From Verrucomicrobiales bacterium (lineage in GTDB: Bacteria; Verrucomicrobiota; Verrucomicrobiae; Limisphaerales; UBA9464), in contig SXXZ01000211.1 of assembly GCA_005789375.1 (NCBI GenBank), forward strand, positions 1 to 11,203: a stretch of DNA of 11,203 bases, read 5' to 3'. Below are positions 1 through 6,761 of the stretch, one piece after another (positions within the stretch are counted from its first letter, which is position 1; every line of letters starts with the position of its first letter). A program made the position numbers and the translations under genes. The notes below the pieces were generated by a model. It saw only the letters and a program-made list of their open reading frames with translations. It was not told the DNA's origin and did not search any database.

Positions 1-1
1 C

Positions 2-739
2 AACGTTGCCAAGCTGCAAACCCGTTCGCAGGCAATTTACTCCGCCAGTTCTCAGCTCAAGAAGATGACGGACCGGGCGTCCGAGTTGGCGACCATGGCC
101 AACAGCATCCGGACCAAGGATGACTACGGGGCCTACTCCGCTGAAGTAAACCAATTGCTGGAGAATGCATTGGCCTTGGCCAACGGCAAGGACTCCAATG
201 AGGCTCTGTTTGGTGGGACTTCGGGCGTCGCGACGGCGTTTGAGGCCGTTCGGGATGCGGATGGAAATATCACTTCGGTGGCCTATAAAGGGAACTCGAA
301 GGTGCGGCAGGTGGATATTTCTGCCGGGATTTCCTTCGCGCTCGATGTTCCCGGTGCCAATGAATCGACCAGCGGTCCCCGCGGACTTCTTAAGGATGAT
401 CGGGCCGGGGTAGATGTTTTCGGTCACCTGATCGCTTTGCGCGACGCCCTGAATGAGGGCGATAAGTCCGCTTTCCCCGACATCAGTACGTCACTGATGA
501 AGGATGAGAGCGGTTTCATCGAAAGTTTTGCCACTTTGGGTGCGGCTCAGTCGAGGTTGGAGGTGGCCGCCAAACAGAATTCTTCGGAGTCTATTTCGAC
601 CAACCAATTGATCTCGCAGGAGAGCGATGCGGATCTGGCTCAGACGCTGGTGGAATTGAACCAGTTGCAGGCAGCTTATTCTGCGGCCCTGCAGTCTGCG
701 GGCAAGATCCTCAGGATCAGCCTCCTCGACTACATCTGA
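2..739 (+). CDS. flgL: FlgL, flagellar hook-filament junction protein (HAP3), 5' end missing
   Basis: This is the C-terminal 245 residues of a flagellin-family protein. The reading frame is open from base 2, so the true start lies upstream; the ATG at 65 is internal. FlgL forms the ring joining the flagellar hook-associated protein FlgK to the flagellin filament outside the cell. The visible part begins inside the N-terminal coiled coil (QAIYSASSQLKKMTDRASELA, compare the heptad-like helix of flagellins), passes through a variable middle domain with the typical 'FGGT' turn and 'VDISAG' segment, and ends in the C-terminal D0/D1 helix. That helix includes 'LGAAQSRLE', 'SQESDADLAQTLVELNQLQAAYSAALQS' in outline, and the terminal SLLDYI, a hallmark of FlgL rather than flagellin (which usually ends LL). 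The next gene follows after 44 bp with no terminator in between, so the two may be cotranscribed. FliC is the main alternative; the ending and neighbourhood favour FlgL. Confidence 0.85.
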   Translation, partial: NVAKLQTRSQAIYSASSQLKKMTDRASELATMANSIRTKDDYGAYSAEVNQLLENALALANGKDSNEALFGGTSGVATAFEAVRDADGNITSVAYKGNSKVRQVDISAGISFALDVPGANESTSGPRGLLKDDRAGVDVFGHLIALRDALNEGDKSAFPDISTSLMKDESGFIESFATLGAAQSRLEVAAKQNSSESISTNQLISQESDADLAQTLVELNQLQAAYSAALQSAGKILRISLLDYI

Positions 740-769
740 GCAGTCGGTCTGGCGAACCTCTGCCGGGGC

Positions 770-774
770 GGAGG
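770..774 (+). promoter_or_regulatory. Shine-Dalgarno site GGAGG for the ParA-type ATPase
   Basis: GGAGG lies 9 nt before the TTG codon at 784 and 33 nt before the first in-frame ATG at 808. This spacing favours TTG 784 as the start, even though the protein alignment would also allow ATG 808, which gives 'MAVRISFLNQKGGVGKST'. Confidence 0.5.
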
Positions 775-783
775 ACTTCGTAG

Positions 784-1395
784 TTGGCCTCCATTTCATT
801 TACTTCGATGGCCGTTCGAATCAGTTTCCTGAACCAAAAGGGCGGCGTGGGCAAATCCACCTGCTCCATTCTCGTGGGAGCAGCCTTGCAGTCGGCGGGC
901 TATCAGGTGCAGTTCGAAGACATGGATCCTCAGGGGTCCTTGGCGATGTGGGTCTCGCACGTGGGCAAATTGGTACCGTTGCCGGAGGGCGTGGCTCCAG
1001 ATGTTATTATTTGTGACACCCCCGGTCGGATTGATGTTTCGGCGAGCAGCCCGGATCCATTTTTTCGCGATCTCATTTCCCGCAGCGATCGATTGGTCAT
1101 TGTTGCCGAGAAGTCTCTCTTCAGCACCCAGGCCTCGATTCCGATGGTCGAGTCGGTGAAGCAGTTCATGTCTCCAACTGCCCGGGCCATGATTTTGTTC
1201 AACAAGGTGCGTCGCCGCACCCTGGTGGGTGGCCAGAATGAGGAAGAGATGGGGCGCGATCTCGGCTTGCCGGTGCTCAAGAATTCGCTGCCGTTGGCTG
1301 CGGCCTACGAGTCGACCCAGATCCAGGGATTTAGCGTCGTGGTCAGCAAGAATCGGGAGAGAATTTTTCAGCTGGCCCTTGAGATCCTCCGCTGA
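784..1395 (+). CDS. Short orphan ParA/MinD-superfamily ATPase
   Basis: The protein has 203 residues if it starts at TTG 784 (good SD), or 195 from ATG 808. It is a deviant Walker-A ATPase: KGGVGKST at 19-26 (signature Lys before GK), the A'/switch I motif DMDPQGS at 46-52, Walker B/switch II IICDTPG at 75-81, and the base-contact-like FNKVRRR near 139-145. Family members dimerise on ATP, often bind DNA or membrane nonspecifically, and position cargo such as plasmids, chromosomes, chemoreceptor arrays, flagella or carboxysomes. The length resembles the small ParF/ParC-like type without an N-terminal helix-turn-helix. No ParB-like or other obvious partner follows: the next gene is purH. The upstream neighbour is flgL, 44 bp away, which suggests without proving a role in placing the flagellum or the chemotaxis machinery. 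FlhG/FleN is less likely because those proteins are longer (about 270-290 residues). The class call is firm; the cellular role is unknown. Confidence 0.85.
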   Translation: MASISFTSMAVRISFLNQKGGVGKSTCSILVGAALQSAGYQVQFEDMDPQGSLAMWVSHVGKLVPLPEGVAPDVIICDTPGRIDVSASSPDPFFRDLISRSDRLVIVAEKSLFSTQASIPMVESVKQFMSPTARAMILFNKVRRRTLVGGQNEEEMGRDLGLPVLKNSLPLAAAYESTQIQGFSVVVSKNRERIFQLALEILR

Positions 1396-1449
1396 GGCGT
1401 GCCGGCCCGGTGATGGGTTTCGCAGCCAGCGTGCTTTTTGAGCGGTTGC

Positions 1450-1467
1450 AGCGTTGACGCTTTTTTT
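1450..1467 (+). terminator. Small hairpin plus T7 tract, possible intrinsic terminator after the ParA gene
   Basis: AGCG-TTGA-CGCT forms a 4-bp stem with a tetraloop at 1450-1461. A run of seven T (1461-1467) follows at once. The stem is short, so termination would be weak. It lies 55 bp after the ParA stop and only 28 bp before the purH ATG. If it is real, little room is left for a separate purH promoter, so it may act as an attenuator instead. A second T5 run occurs upstream at 1435-1439. Confidence 0.3.
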
Positions 1468-1494
1468 CTGTCCGCCACCCTTCGCGACTCTCGT

Positions 1495-3042
1495 ATGCCT
1501 CGTATTCAGCGTGCTCTGCTTTCCGTCTCTGACAAATCCGGACTCGTCCCCTTCGCCCGTACCCTTGTGGCGGCCGGCGTAGAACTGCTTTCCACCGGTG
1601 GAACCGCTCAGGCGATTCGTGAGGCCGGCCTACCGGTGCGCGACATCTCCGAGCACACCGGCTTCCCGGAGATGCTCGATGGTCGGGTGAAGACGTTGCA
1701 CCCGAGGGTTCATGGCGGGTTGCTATACCTGCGTGGCAATCCGGTGCATGAGGCCACGGTGCGCGAGCACGGCATCTTGCCCATCGATTTGGTGGTGGTG
1801 AACCTCGACCCCTTCGAGGCGACGGTGGCCAAGCCCGGTGTTCACCTGCACGACGCCATCGAAAACATCGACATCGGCGGTCCGTCCATGCTCCGCAGCG
1901 CCGCCAAGAACCACGACAGCGTGACGGTGGTGGTGGATCCGGCCGACTACGCGGTTGTCTCTGAACAAGTGGCCGCCGCCGGCGAGACCACACTGGAGCT
2001 GCGTCGCACGTTGGCGGCCAAGGTGTTTGCCCGCACAGCAGCCTACGATGCAGCCATCGCCGCCCATTTGACTCGCGAGTTCTCGGGCCCGGACGCGGTG
2101 TTGCCAAATTTGGCGGTGAGTGCGCCGCTGGCCCAACCGCTTCGCTACGGGGAGAACCCGCATCAGAAGGCGGCCTTGTACGGCAAGTTTCAGGAGTATT
2201 TCCAGCAACTGCACGGCAAGGAATTGTCGTACAACAACATCCTCGACCTGACGGCCGCCGCGGTCTTGATCACGGAGTTCGAAGGTCAGTTGCCAACGCT
2301 GGCCATCCTCAAGCACACCAACCCGTGCGGCGTGGGTCGCGGGGTTGATTTGCACGAGGCCTGGCAGCGGGCTTTTGCCACCGACCGGCAGGCGCCCTTC
2401 GGCGGGATCATTGCCGTGAATCGTCCGCTGGATCTCGCGTGCGCCAAGGCCATCGCTGAGATCTTCAGCGAGGTGATCATCGCTCCGGAGTTCGAAGCCG
2501 ATGCTTTGGACCTCTTGCGTCAGAAGAAGAACTTGCGGCTCCTCAAGATGCTGCGCTCGCCGGTCGCGGCCGGATCGCACGACCTGCGCAGCGTTGGGGC
2601 CGAGTCGTACTTGTGGCAGCAGCGCGATTTGAAGATCACCACCGAGGCCGACCTCAAGGTGGTCACGCAGCGCGCGCCGTCGCCGGCCGAGTTGGAGGCC
2701 ATGCTCTTTGGGTGGCGTGTGGTGAAGCATCTCAAGTCGAACGCCATTCTGTATTGCGGTGCCCAGGCCACGCTGGGTGTGGGGGCCGGTCAAATGAGCC
2801 GGGTGGATTCGAGCCGCATCGCGGTGTGGAAGGCCGGCGAGGCGGGCTTGGACCTCAAGGGCAGCGTGGTGTGCTCGGATGCGTTTTTCCCGTTCGCCGA
2901 CGGATTGATCGCTGCGGCCCAGGCCGGCGCCACGGCCGCGATTCAGCCGGGCGGTTCGGTGCGCGATGAGGAGGTCATCCGTGCGGCTAACGAGCGGGGC
3001 ATGGCCATGGTCTTCACCGGAACCCGCCATTTCCGGCACTGA
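1495..3042 (+). CDS. purH: PurH, bifunctional AICAR transformylase / IMP cyclohydrolase
   Basis: PurH catalyses the last two steps of purine synthesis in the cytosol: formylation of AICAR to FAICAR with 10-formyl-THF, then ring closure to IMP. From ATG 1495 the protein has 515 residues, a normal length, and starts [17 protein letters not shown]; the frame runs back to TTG 1438, but those 19 residues do not fit the family. The IMP cyclohydrolase half shows STGGTA (33-38), DGRVKTLHP (62-70, with Lys66), [10 protein letters not shown] (123-132) and AAKN (Lys138). The transformylase half shows LRYGENPHQ (216-224), the catalytic KHTNPCG (273-279, Lys-His), [10 protein letters not shown] (430-439), [10 protein letters not shown] (461-470), PGGSVRDEE (485-493) and the C-terminal FTGTRHFRH. 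Oddly, the usual NLYPF motif reads NLDPF at 103-107. No SD is evident before the start. No other pur genes lie in the window. Confidence 0.97.
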   Translation: MPRIQRALLSVSDKSGLVPFARTLVAAGVELLSTGGTAQAIREAGLPVRDISEHTGFPEMLDGRVKTLHPRVHGGLLYLRGNPVHEATVREHGILPIDLVVVNLDPFEATVAKPGVHLHDAIENIDIGGPSMLRSAAKNHDSVTVVVDPADYAVVSEQVAAAGETTLELRRTLAAKVFARTAAYDAAIAAHLTREFSGPDAVLPNLAVSAPLAQPLRYGENPHQKAALYGKFQEYFQQLHGKELSYNNILDLTAAAVLITEFEGQLPTLAILKHTNPCGVGRGVDLHEAWQRAFATDRQAPFGGIIAVNRPLDLACAKAIAEIFSEVIIAPEFEADALDLLRQKKNLRLLKMLRSPVAAGSHDLRSVGAESYLWQQRDLKITTEADLKVVTQRAPSPAELEAMLFGWRVVKHLKSNAILYCGAQATLGVGAGQMSRVDSSRIAVWKAGEAGLDLKGSVVCSDAFFPFADGLIAAAQAGATAAIQPGGSVRDEEVIRAANERGMAMVFTGTRHFRH

Positions 3043-3184
3043 GCCGGGTGCGGTGGCCCGGAGTCTGGGAGTCTTGAACCCATGGCCACGCACAGGGAAT
3101 TGCCGGATGGGGAAGCTCCCGAGTTGATCCACTACCGCCAAGCCCTCCACAGAGGGTGTCAAAGGTTTTGAGGCAACAGGCCCC

Positions 3185-3193
3185 GGGGGGGGA
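3185..3193 (+). promoter_or_regulatory. G8A tract serving as ribosome binding site of the NicO-type permease gene
   Basis: Eight consecutive G followed by A end 5-6 nt before ATG 3199. It is purine-rich and could pair partly with the anti-SD sequence. The preceding CCCC (3181-3184) could fold onto the G run and mask it. Because it is a homopolymer, its length could vary by slippage. Confidence 0.4.
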
Positions 3194-3198
3194 TTTGC

Positions 3199-3927
3199 AT
3201 GGCGGCGGGCGGTCGAATCCGTAGCCTCGCCCCCATGTTGGTGGTGCTTTCTGGGTTGGTGGCGGGATTTCTCCATGTTTTGGCGGGGCCCGACCATCTG
3301 GCGGCGGTGGCGCCTCTGGCGGTGCGCAGTCATCGGCGTGCTTGGTTGTCCGGTGTGCGCTGGGGCTTGGGGCATTCGGCGGGCGTGCTGCTCATTGGCG
3401 TGCTGGCGATTCTCTTCAAGTCGGTGCTGCCCATCGGGCAGGTGTCTTCGGTGAGTGAACGCTTGGTCGGAGTGCTGTTGATCGCAATGGGGCTTTGGAC
3501 GGTGCGCCAGGCGCTCCGCGTTGAGGTGCATGCACACGAGCACGCTCATGACGGCAGTCGCCACGGACATGTCCATTTTCATGGACCGAGTCACGCGCAC
3601 CCAGTTTCAGAGGCGGCTCCGTCTCCGGAGCATGGCCACGGGCATGCGGCCGTCGGGATCGGTATTTTGCACGGATTGGCCGGCAGTTCCCATTTTCTCG
3701 GAGTGCTGCCCTCGCTGGGGTTCGCTCATGTGGGGCAGGCTGTGGCTTATTTGGCGGCGTTCGGCCTCGGCACGGTCTTGGCCATGGCGGGGTTTTCGGC
3801 GCTGCTTGGCGAGGTGGCCAGTCGGTGGGCGCTCCACACCCGTCACTGGTATCGCGGTTTGCTGTGGGCGTGTTCGGCGGTGGCCTTCGCTGTCGGTGGT
3901 TGGTGGTTGGTGACTGCCGGGGCTTGA
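3199..3927 (+). CDS. NicO/UreH-type nickel/cobalt permease with His-rich loop
   Basis: The 242-residue inner-membrane protein has about six predicted helices (roughly 13-31, 49-72, 86-104, 151-172, 181-206, 219-239). It carries the paired His motifs of the NicO/UreH/HupE-like superfamily: HVLAGPDHLAAV at 26-37 on the first helix and GILHGLAGSSH at 155-165 after the loop. Between them, residues 111-149 contain 13 His in 39, an HxH-rich cytoplasmic or periplasmic loop typical of Ni/Co transporters such as RcnA, UreH and HupE. It most likely moves Ni2+ or Co2+; direction (uptake or efflux) cannot be told from sequence. The start at ATG 3199 follows a G8 tract; ATG 3235 (Met13) is an alternative that would begin right at helix 1. 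gluQ follows after 19 bp on the same strand, so the two are probably one transcript. No urease or hydrogenase genes are nearby. I saw no convincing cobalamin or NiCo riboswitch upstream. Confidence 0.8.
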   Translation: MAAGGRIRSLAPMLVVLSGLVAGFLHVLAGPDHLAAVAPLAVRSHRRAWLSGVRWGLGHSAGVLLIGVLAILFKSVLPIGQVSSVSERLVGVLLIAMGLWTVRQALRVEVHAHEHAHDGSRHGHVHFHGPSHAHPVSEAAPSPEHGHGHAAVGIGILHGLAGSSHFLGVLPSLGFAHVGQAVAYLAAFGLGTVLAMAGFSALLGEVASRWALHTRHWYRGLLWACSAVAFAVGGWWLVTAGA

Positions 3928-3933
3928 GACTTT

Positions 3934-3938
3934 AGGAG
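3934..3938 (+). promoter_or_regulatory. Shine-Dalgarno site AGGAG of gluQ
   Basis: AGGAG lies 8 nt before ATG 3947, between the permease stop (3925-3927) and gluQ. It fixes the gluQ start, although the first family-conserved residues (YRGRIAPSPTG) only begin at residue 9. Confidence 0.7.
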
Positions 3939-3946
3939 ATGCGTCG

Positions 3947-4804
3947 ATGGGGGCCTCTGTGAATCCAGCCTACCGCGGAAGAATCGCTCCCTCTCCGACG
4001 GGGTATTTGCATTTGGGACATGCGCGGACCTTTTGGGTGGCGGATGAGCGGGCCAAGTCCCGGGGCGGAACTCTAATCCTTCGCAACGAAGACTTGGACC
4101 GCGACCGGGTTCGACCGGAATTCGTGACGGCCTTTTTGGAAGACTTGCGATGGTTTGGAATCCAGTGGCAAGAGGGGCCCGATTGCGGCGGGCCGCAGGC
4201 TCCGTATTCTCAGTCGGAGCGACGGAGCGAATACCTAGCTATCTTTGAGGTGCTTCGGTCCACCGGGTGGCTGTTTCCGTGCACGTGTTCTCGCAAAGAC
4301 ATCCAGTCGGCCGTCGCGGCCCCCCATGCGGCGGATGACGAACCGATTTACCCAGGCACCTGCCGGCATCGGTCGGCAGCGGAGATCCCTGTGGGGCGTC
4401 CGGTGTCGTGGCGATTCCGGGTGCCTGAGGGGGTGCCTGAGGGACAGGCCCTGAGTTGGATCGATGGCGGGCAAGGGCCGCAATCGTGGGTTGCCGGTCG
4501 CGACTTCGGAGACTTCGTGGTCCTGCGACCCGACGGCGTGCCCAGTTACCAATTGGCCTGTGTGACCGACGACCACGCCATGGGCATCACCGAGGTGGTG
4601 CGTGGGGCTGATTTGCTCGTCAGCACCGCGCGTCAAATCCTTCTGTACCGGGCGCTGGGTTGGACTGTGCCTGACTTTTTCCACTGCCCGCTCCTGACCG
4701 ATGAACAGGGTGTTCGCCTGGCCAAGAGGCACGCCGCTCTGAGCCTTCGCGCGCTACGAGACCAAGGCCGCAGCCCTGCGGAGTTGCGGGAATCCTGGAA
4801 ATGA
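3947..4804 (+). CDS. gluQ: GluQRS, glutamyl-queuosine tRNA(Asp) synthetase
   Basis: This is a truncated paralogue of the GluRS catalytic domain that lacks the anticodon-binding domain. It activates glutamate and attaches it to the cyclopentene ring of queuosine at position 34 of tRNA(Asp). The 285 residues fit the family (about 290-310). Visible motifs are RIAPSPTGYLHLGHARTFW (12-30) with the class I 'HIGH' variant HLGH at 22-25, EDLD at 48-51, a zinc site of the expected CxC...Y...C type (Cys112, Cys114, Tyr135, Cys139), GDFVVLRPDGVPSYQLACVTDD (188-209), the 'VVRGADLL' segment (217-224), and RLAKR (257-261) in place of KLSKR for the KMSKS loop. A full GluRS is excluded by the end at residue 285. 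It sits behind a metal permease rather than the dksA seen in many proteobacteria. Residues 159-166 (VPEGVPEG) come from a perfect 12-bp tandem duplication. Confidence 0.93.
   Translation: MGASVNPAYRGRIAPSPTGYLHLGHARTFWVADERAKSRGGTLILRNEDLDRDRVRPEFVTAFLEDLRWFGIQWQEGPDCGGPQAPYSQSERRSEYLAIFEVLRSTGWLFPCTCSRKDIQSAVAAPHAADDEPIYPGTCRHRSAAEIPVGRPVSWRFRVPEGVPEGQALSWIDGGQGPQSWVAGRDFGDFVVLRPDGVPSYQLACVTDDHAMGITEVVRGADLLVSTARQILLYRALGWTVPDFFHCPLLTDEQGVRLAKRHAALSLRALRDQGRSPAELRESWK
4420..4443 (+). repeat. Perfect 12-bp tandem duplication inside gluQ
   Basis: GGTGCCTGAGGG occurs twice in direct succession (4420-4431 and 4432-4443). It encodes VPEG twice, in frame, just after the zinc-site region of GluQRS. 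A perfect DNA-level match, not only a protein-level one, suggests a recent duplication. Confidence 0.8.
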
Positions 4805-4806
4805 AA

Positions 4807-4843
4807 TCCCCCTCTCCAAAGCCGGAGGGCCTCGGGAGGGGGA
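4807..4843. terminator. GC-rich hairpin between convergent gluQ and YHYH genes
   Basis: TCCCCCTC (4807-4814) pairs with GAGGGGGA (4836-4843) and can be extended by one G-T pair and one C-G pair. The 17-nt loop holds a small GCC/GGC hairpin. It lies 3 bp after the gluQ stop and 34 bp before the end of the convergent gene. Flanking T runs are weak (GTGCTTT on +, GATTTCATTT on -), so a bidirectional terminator is plausible rather than certain. Confidence 0.45.
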
Positions 4844-4876
4844 GTGCTTTGGAACGCCAGGCGCTTCAGATGTCCT

Positions 4877-6652
4877 TCAAGGAATCGTGAGAGCGTTGGC
4901 GAGGGAGAAGGTCACCGCACCTTGGCCGGGAGGGCCTGGGAAGGTGACGCTGACGGTTTGCGGGCCGCTGGGGGCGGTGGCCGGGATGGTGAAGGTAGCG
5001 GTCACGGTGTTGCCATTGCGCTGCAAGTTGCTGCCGTTGAGGGTGCCCAGCTGGGCCGAGGTCGGAGCCACAGTCGGGGGCGGGGTCATGCCTCCCAGAA
5101 TCATCGTCAGAGAGACTGTAGTTCCTCGCGCTGCCGTGTTCGGTGATACCGAGGTCAGCGTGGGGCCGCCGGGAGGAATTCCACCACCACCGCCGCCGCC
5201 TCCGCCTGTAGCCGTTCCAGTCGCGGGATCGAAGGCGGCCAGGGCCGTGTTTCGGACCCGGAAGAAGCCCGCATCGCCCGGCGTCGCCGTGCGCAGGGTG
5301 CCCTGGTCTTTCACGGCAGCGATGTTGGTCTGGGCGTTGGTCCAGGTCTTGAGATCGGTAGACCGCTCCACCGAATAGGTCCCGCCTTCCAGCGCGTTCC
5401 AGACGAGGGTGACCTCGCTCGCCGCTGCCTCCACCGAAGGCTGGACGACCACCGCCGTATTTGTGCCGCCCAAGAAGTAGGTCGTTGCACCAGTGCTGAT
5501 TTCGGTGACGACGGAGCCCGTCGGGTTGCCGTGGTACGATCGGCCGATGTTGTAGGGGTACACCGGAGTTCCGTCGGCCGCCATGGCCACGAAGTAGGCG
5601 TAGGTGCCCGCGGGGAACTCCGGCGTCACGCACCAGCGGCCGTTGTGTTCATCGAGGTCATAGTCGACGCCCATCACGAACTTCTGCCCGGTGGTCGGGT
5701 GGGTGAGGTCACCCAGGAAGGCGTTGTCTTCCATGTACCGACCCAGTGGGTACTGCGTGGATACCGCTGGCCCGCTCTGGTTAGCCCCCACGCCATAGGC
5801 CCGCTGGGCCCAAGCCGGGATGGTGGAGCGGCTGCCTGTCGAGAGGTTGTCGGCGCCGCGTTGGCCATTGCGGAGTTGGAAGCCAGACGTCATGCGACGG
5901 AGGGCGCTGGTGGCGTTGGTGGCGCTGGAGAAGGCGTAGGGGCCGTACACCGGAAATCCGTCGCGCACCCAGCCGAGGATGGGCGAGTGCCGGGTTACGG
6001 GTGCGGTGGATTCACGGTACTTCCGGGTGGTGGCATCCAAATCCACATGGTCGCCCAGCAGGTAGCGCAGGGCCACCGGGTTGGCGTGGTAGTGGTGGGT
6101 GCCGCTGCCCTCCTGGTGGGCGTAGCCCGGGTCGAAGGTGGCCCCTTCATTCACATAGGCTTCCCGATTCCAGTAGCCGGTGCCCATGCCCGCCTCGGCC
6201 GCGCCGGTCCAGACGAAGCCGTCGCGAGAGTCGAACATGGCCACGCCGTCGACGAAGCAGCCGATCACTCCGAGGCCGGTCAAGGTCTGGGTCGTGGGCA
6301 CGGTGGGGTTGCGCGGGATCCGGTAGAGTGTCTTCCGGTTCGTGGGCAAATTGGGGAAGGTGCCGTTGAGCCAAGGCCCCATGGGGTGCAAGGCTAGCCC
6401 GGTGGTGCGGACGTACACCCAGTCGTTGTCCGAGGCCAGTTCCTGAACGCCGGCGTAGGCGGGTTGGGACTGGGTCTGGGATCCATTGCTCCAGGTAGTG
6501 ACGGAGGCACCCGACTGGAGCGCAGCGTCGTTGAGGTAAACTCGGGCGTAGCGTCCAGAATGTTGGGTGATCCAAGAATCGATTCGTGGGTCCGCAATGA
6601 GCGGCAGGGAAGCCAGGCTCAGTGCAGCGAGAAGGAGGTTCGGGTTTTTCAT
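4877..6652 (-). CDS. Secreted YHYH-domain protein with C-terminal beta modules
   Basis: The 591-residue exported protein starts at ATG 6652 with a clean signal peptide (MKNPNLLLAALSLASLPLIA, likely cut before Asp21). Residues about 25-380 match the YHYH domain (named for its motif; function unknown). They include GTHHYHANP at 184-192, where the first Tyr of the motif is His, HSPILGWVRDGFPVYGPYAF (222-241), the acidic DYDLDEHNGRWCVTPEFPAGTYAYFV (330-355) and GTPVYPYNIGRSYHGNP (361-377). Then comes a small beta module (about 402-470, VERSTDLKTW ... GFFRVR), a linker with nine Gly (483-491), and an IPT/TIG-like Ig domain (about 497-591, 'PTLTSVSPNTAARGTTVSL'). No sorting signal of PEP-CTERM or type IX type is seen at the C terminus, and no SD is visible. 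It is 109 bp downstream of the M11 protease on the same strand and convergent with gluQ. The conserved His residues could bind metal, but that is a guess. Confidence 0.85.
   Translation of the reverse strand: MKNPNLLLAALSLASLPLIADPRIDSWITQHSGRYARVYLNDAALQSGASVTTWSNGSQTQSQPAYAGVQELASDNDWVYVRTTGLALHPMGPWLNGTFPNLPTNRKTLYRIPRNPTVPTTQTLTGLGVIGCFVDGVAMFDSRDGFVWTGAAEAGMGTGYWNREAYVNEGATFDPGYAHQEGSGTHHYHANPVALRYLLGDHVDLDATTRKYRESTAPVTRHSPILGWVRDGFPVYGPYAFSSATNATSALRRMTSGFQLRNGQRGADNLSTGSRSTIPAWAQRAYGVGANQSGPAVSTQYPLGRYMEDNAFLGDLTHPTTGQKFVMGVDYDLDEHNGRWCVTPEFPAGTYAYFVAMAADGTPVYPYNIGRSYHGNPTGSVVTEISTGATTYFLGGTNTAVVVQPSVEAAASEVTLVWNALEGGTYSVERSTDLKTWTNAQTNIAAVKDQGTLRTATPGDAGFFRVRNTALAAFDPATGTATGGGGGGGGGIPPGGPTLTSVSPNTAARGTTVSLTMILGGMTPPPTVAPTSAQLGTLNGSNLQRNGNTVTATFTIPATAPSGPQTVSVTFPGPPGQGAVTFSLANALTIP
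5180..5206 (-). repeat. Poly-glycine codon run (nine GGN) in the YHYH protein
   Basis: Nine consecutive Gly codons (residues 483-491), mainly GGC and GGT in near-tandem trinucleotide copies, form a flexible linker between the beta module and the C-terminal Ig-like domain. Slippage here would change linker length by whole residues. Confidence 0.8.
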
Positions 6653-6761
6653 GGGATCTATTCGGCGAGTCGTGACGGCTTCAGTGGATCCTAGAAGTGT
6701 TAACTACCGATGAGTCTGCGGGGCGGATTTGTTAAGGCTGTGTAAATCTCGGAGCCGATGT

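Noticed and set aside
3044..3061. GC hairpin CCGGG/CCCGG directly after the purH stop as a terminator
   Set aside because: It has only five pairs and no T tract after it; too weak to list as a terminator.
3055..3100. tRNA T-arm-like sequence (GGGTTCAAGACTCCC) on the minus strand after purH
   Set aside because: The flanking bases do not form a five-pair T stem, no matching acceptor strand lies at the right distance, and no anticodon arm is present. It is probably chance.
3143..3169. Hairpin CCCTC/GAGGG followed by TTTT as a terminator
   Set aside because: The T run is about 9 nt beyond the stem and only four long, so it does not resemble an intrinsic terminator.
3043..3198. Possible cobalamin or Ni/Co riboswitch ahead of the metal permease
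   Set aside because: There are short hairpins (for example CCCTC-CACA-GAGGG at 3143-3156) and an AGGGAA box, but I could not place the conserved B12-box sequence or the GCCACTG element. A covariance-model search would decide.
1723..3600. A 625-codon open frame on the minus strand, antisense to purH and the permease gene
   Set aside because: Its product is rich in Arg, His and Gln with no recognisable domain, it crosses a real intergenic gap, and the opposite strand has two clear conserved genes. It results from codon bias of GC-rich coding DNA.
5531..6397. A 288-codon plus-strand frame opposite the YHYH gene
   Set aside because: The product is Gly/Val/Ala/His-rich with no motif, and it is antisense to a well supported secreted protein. 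It is a shadow frame.
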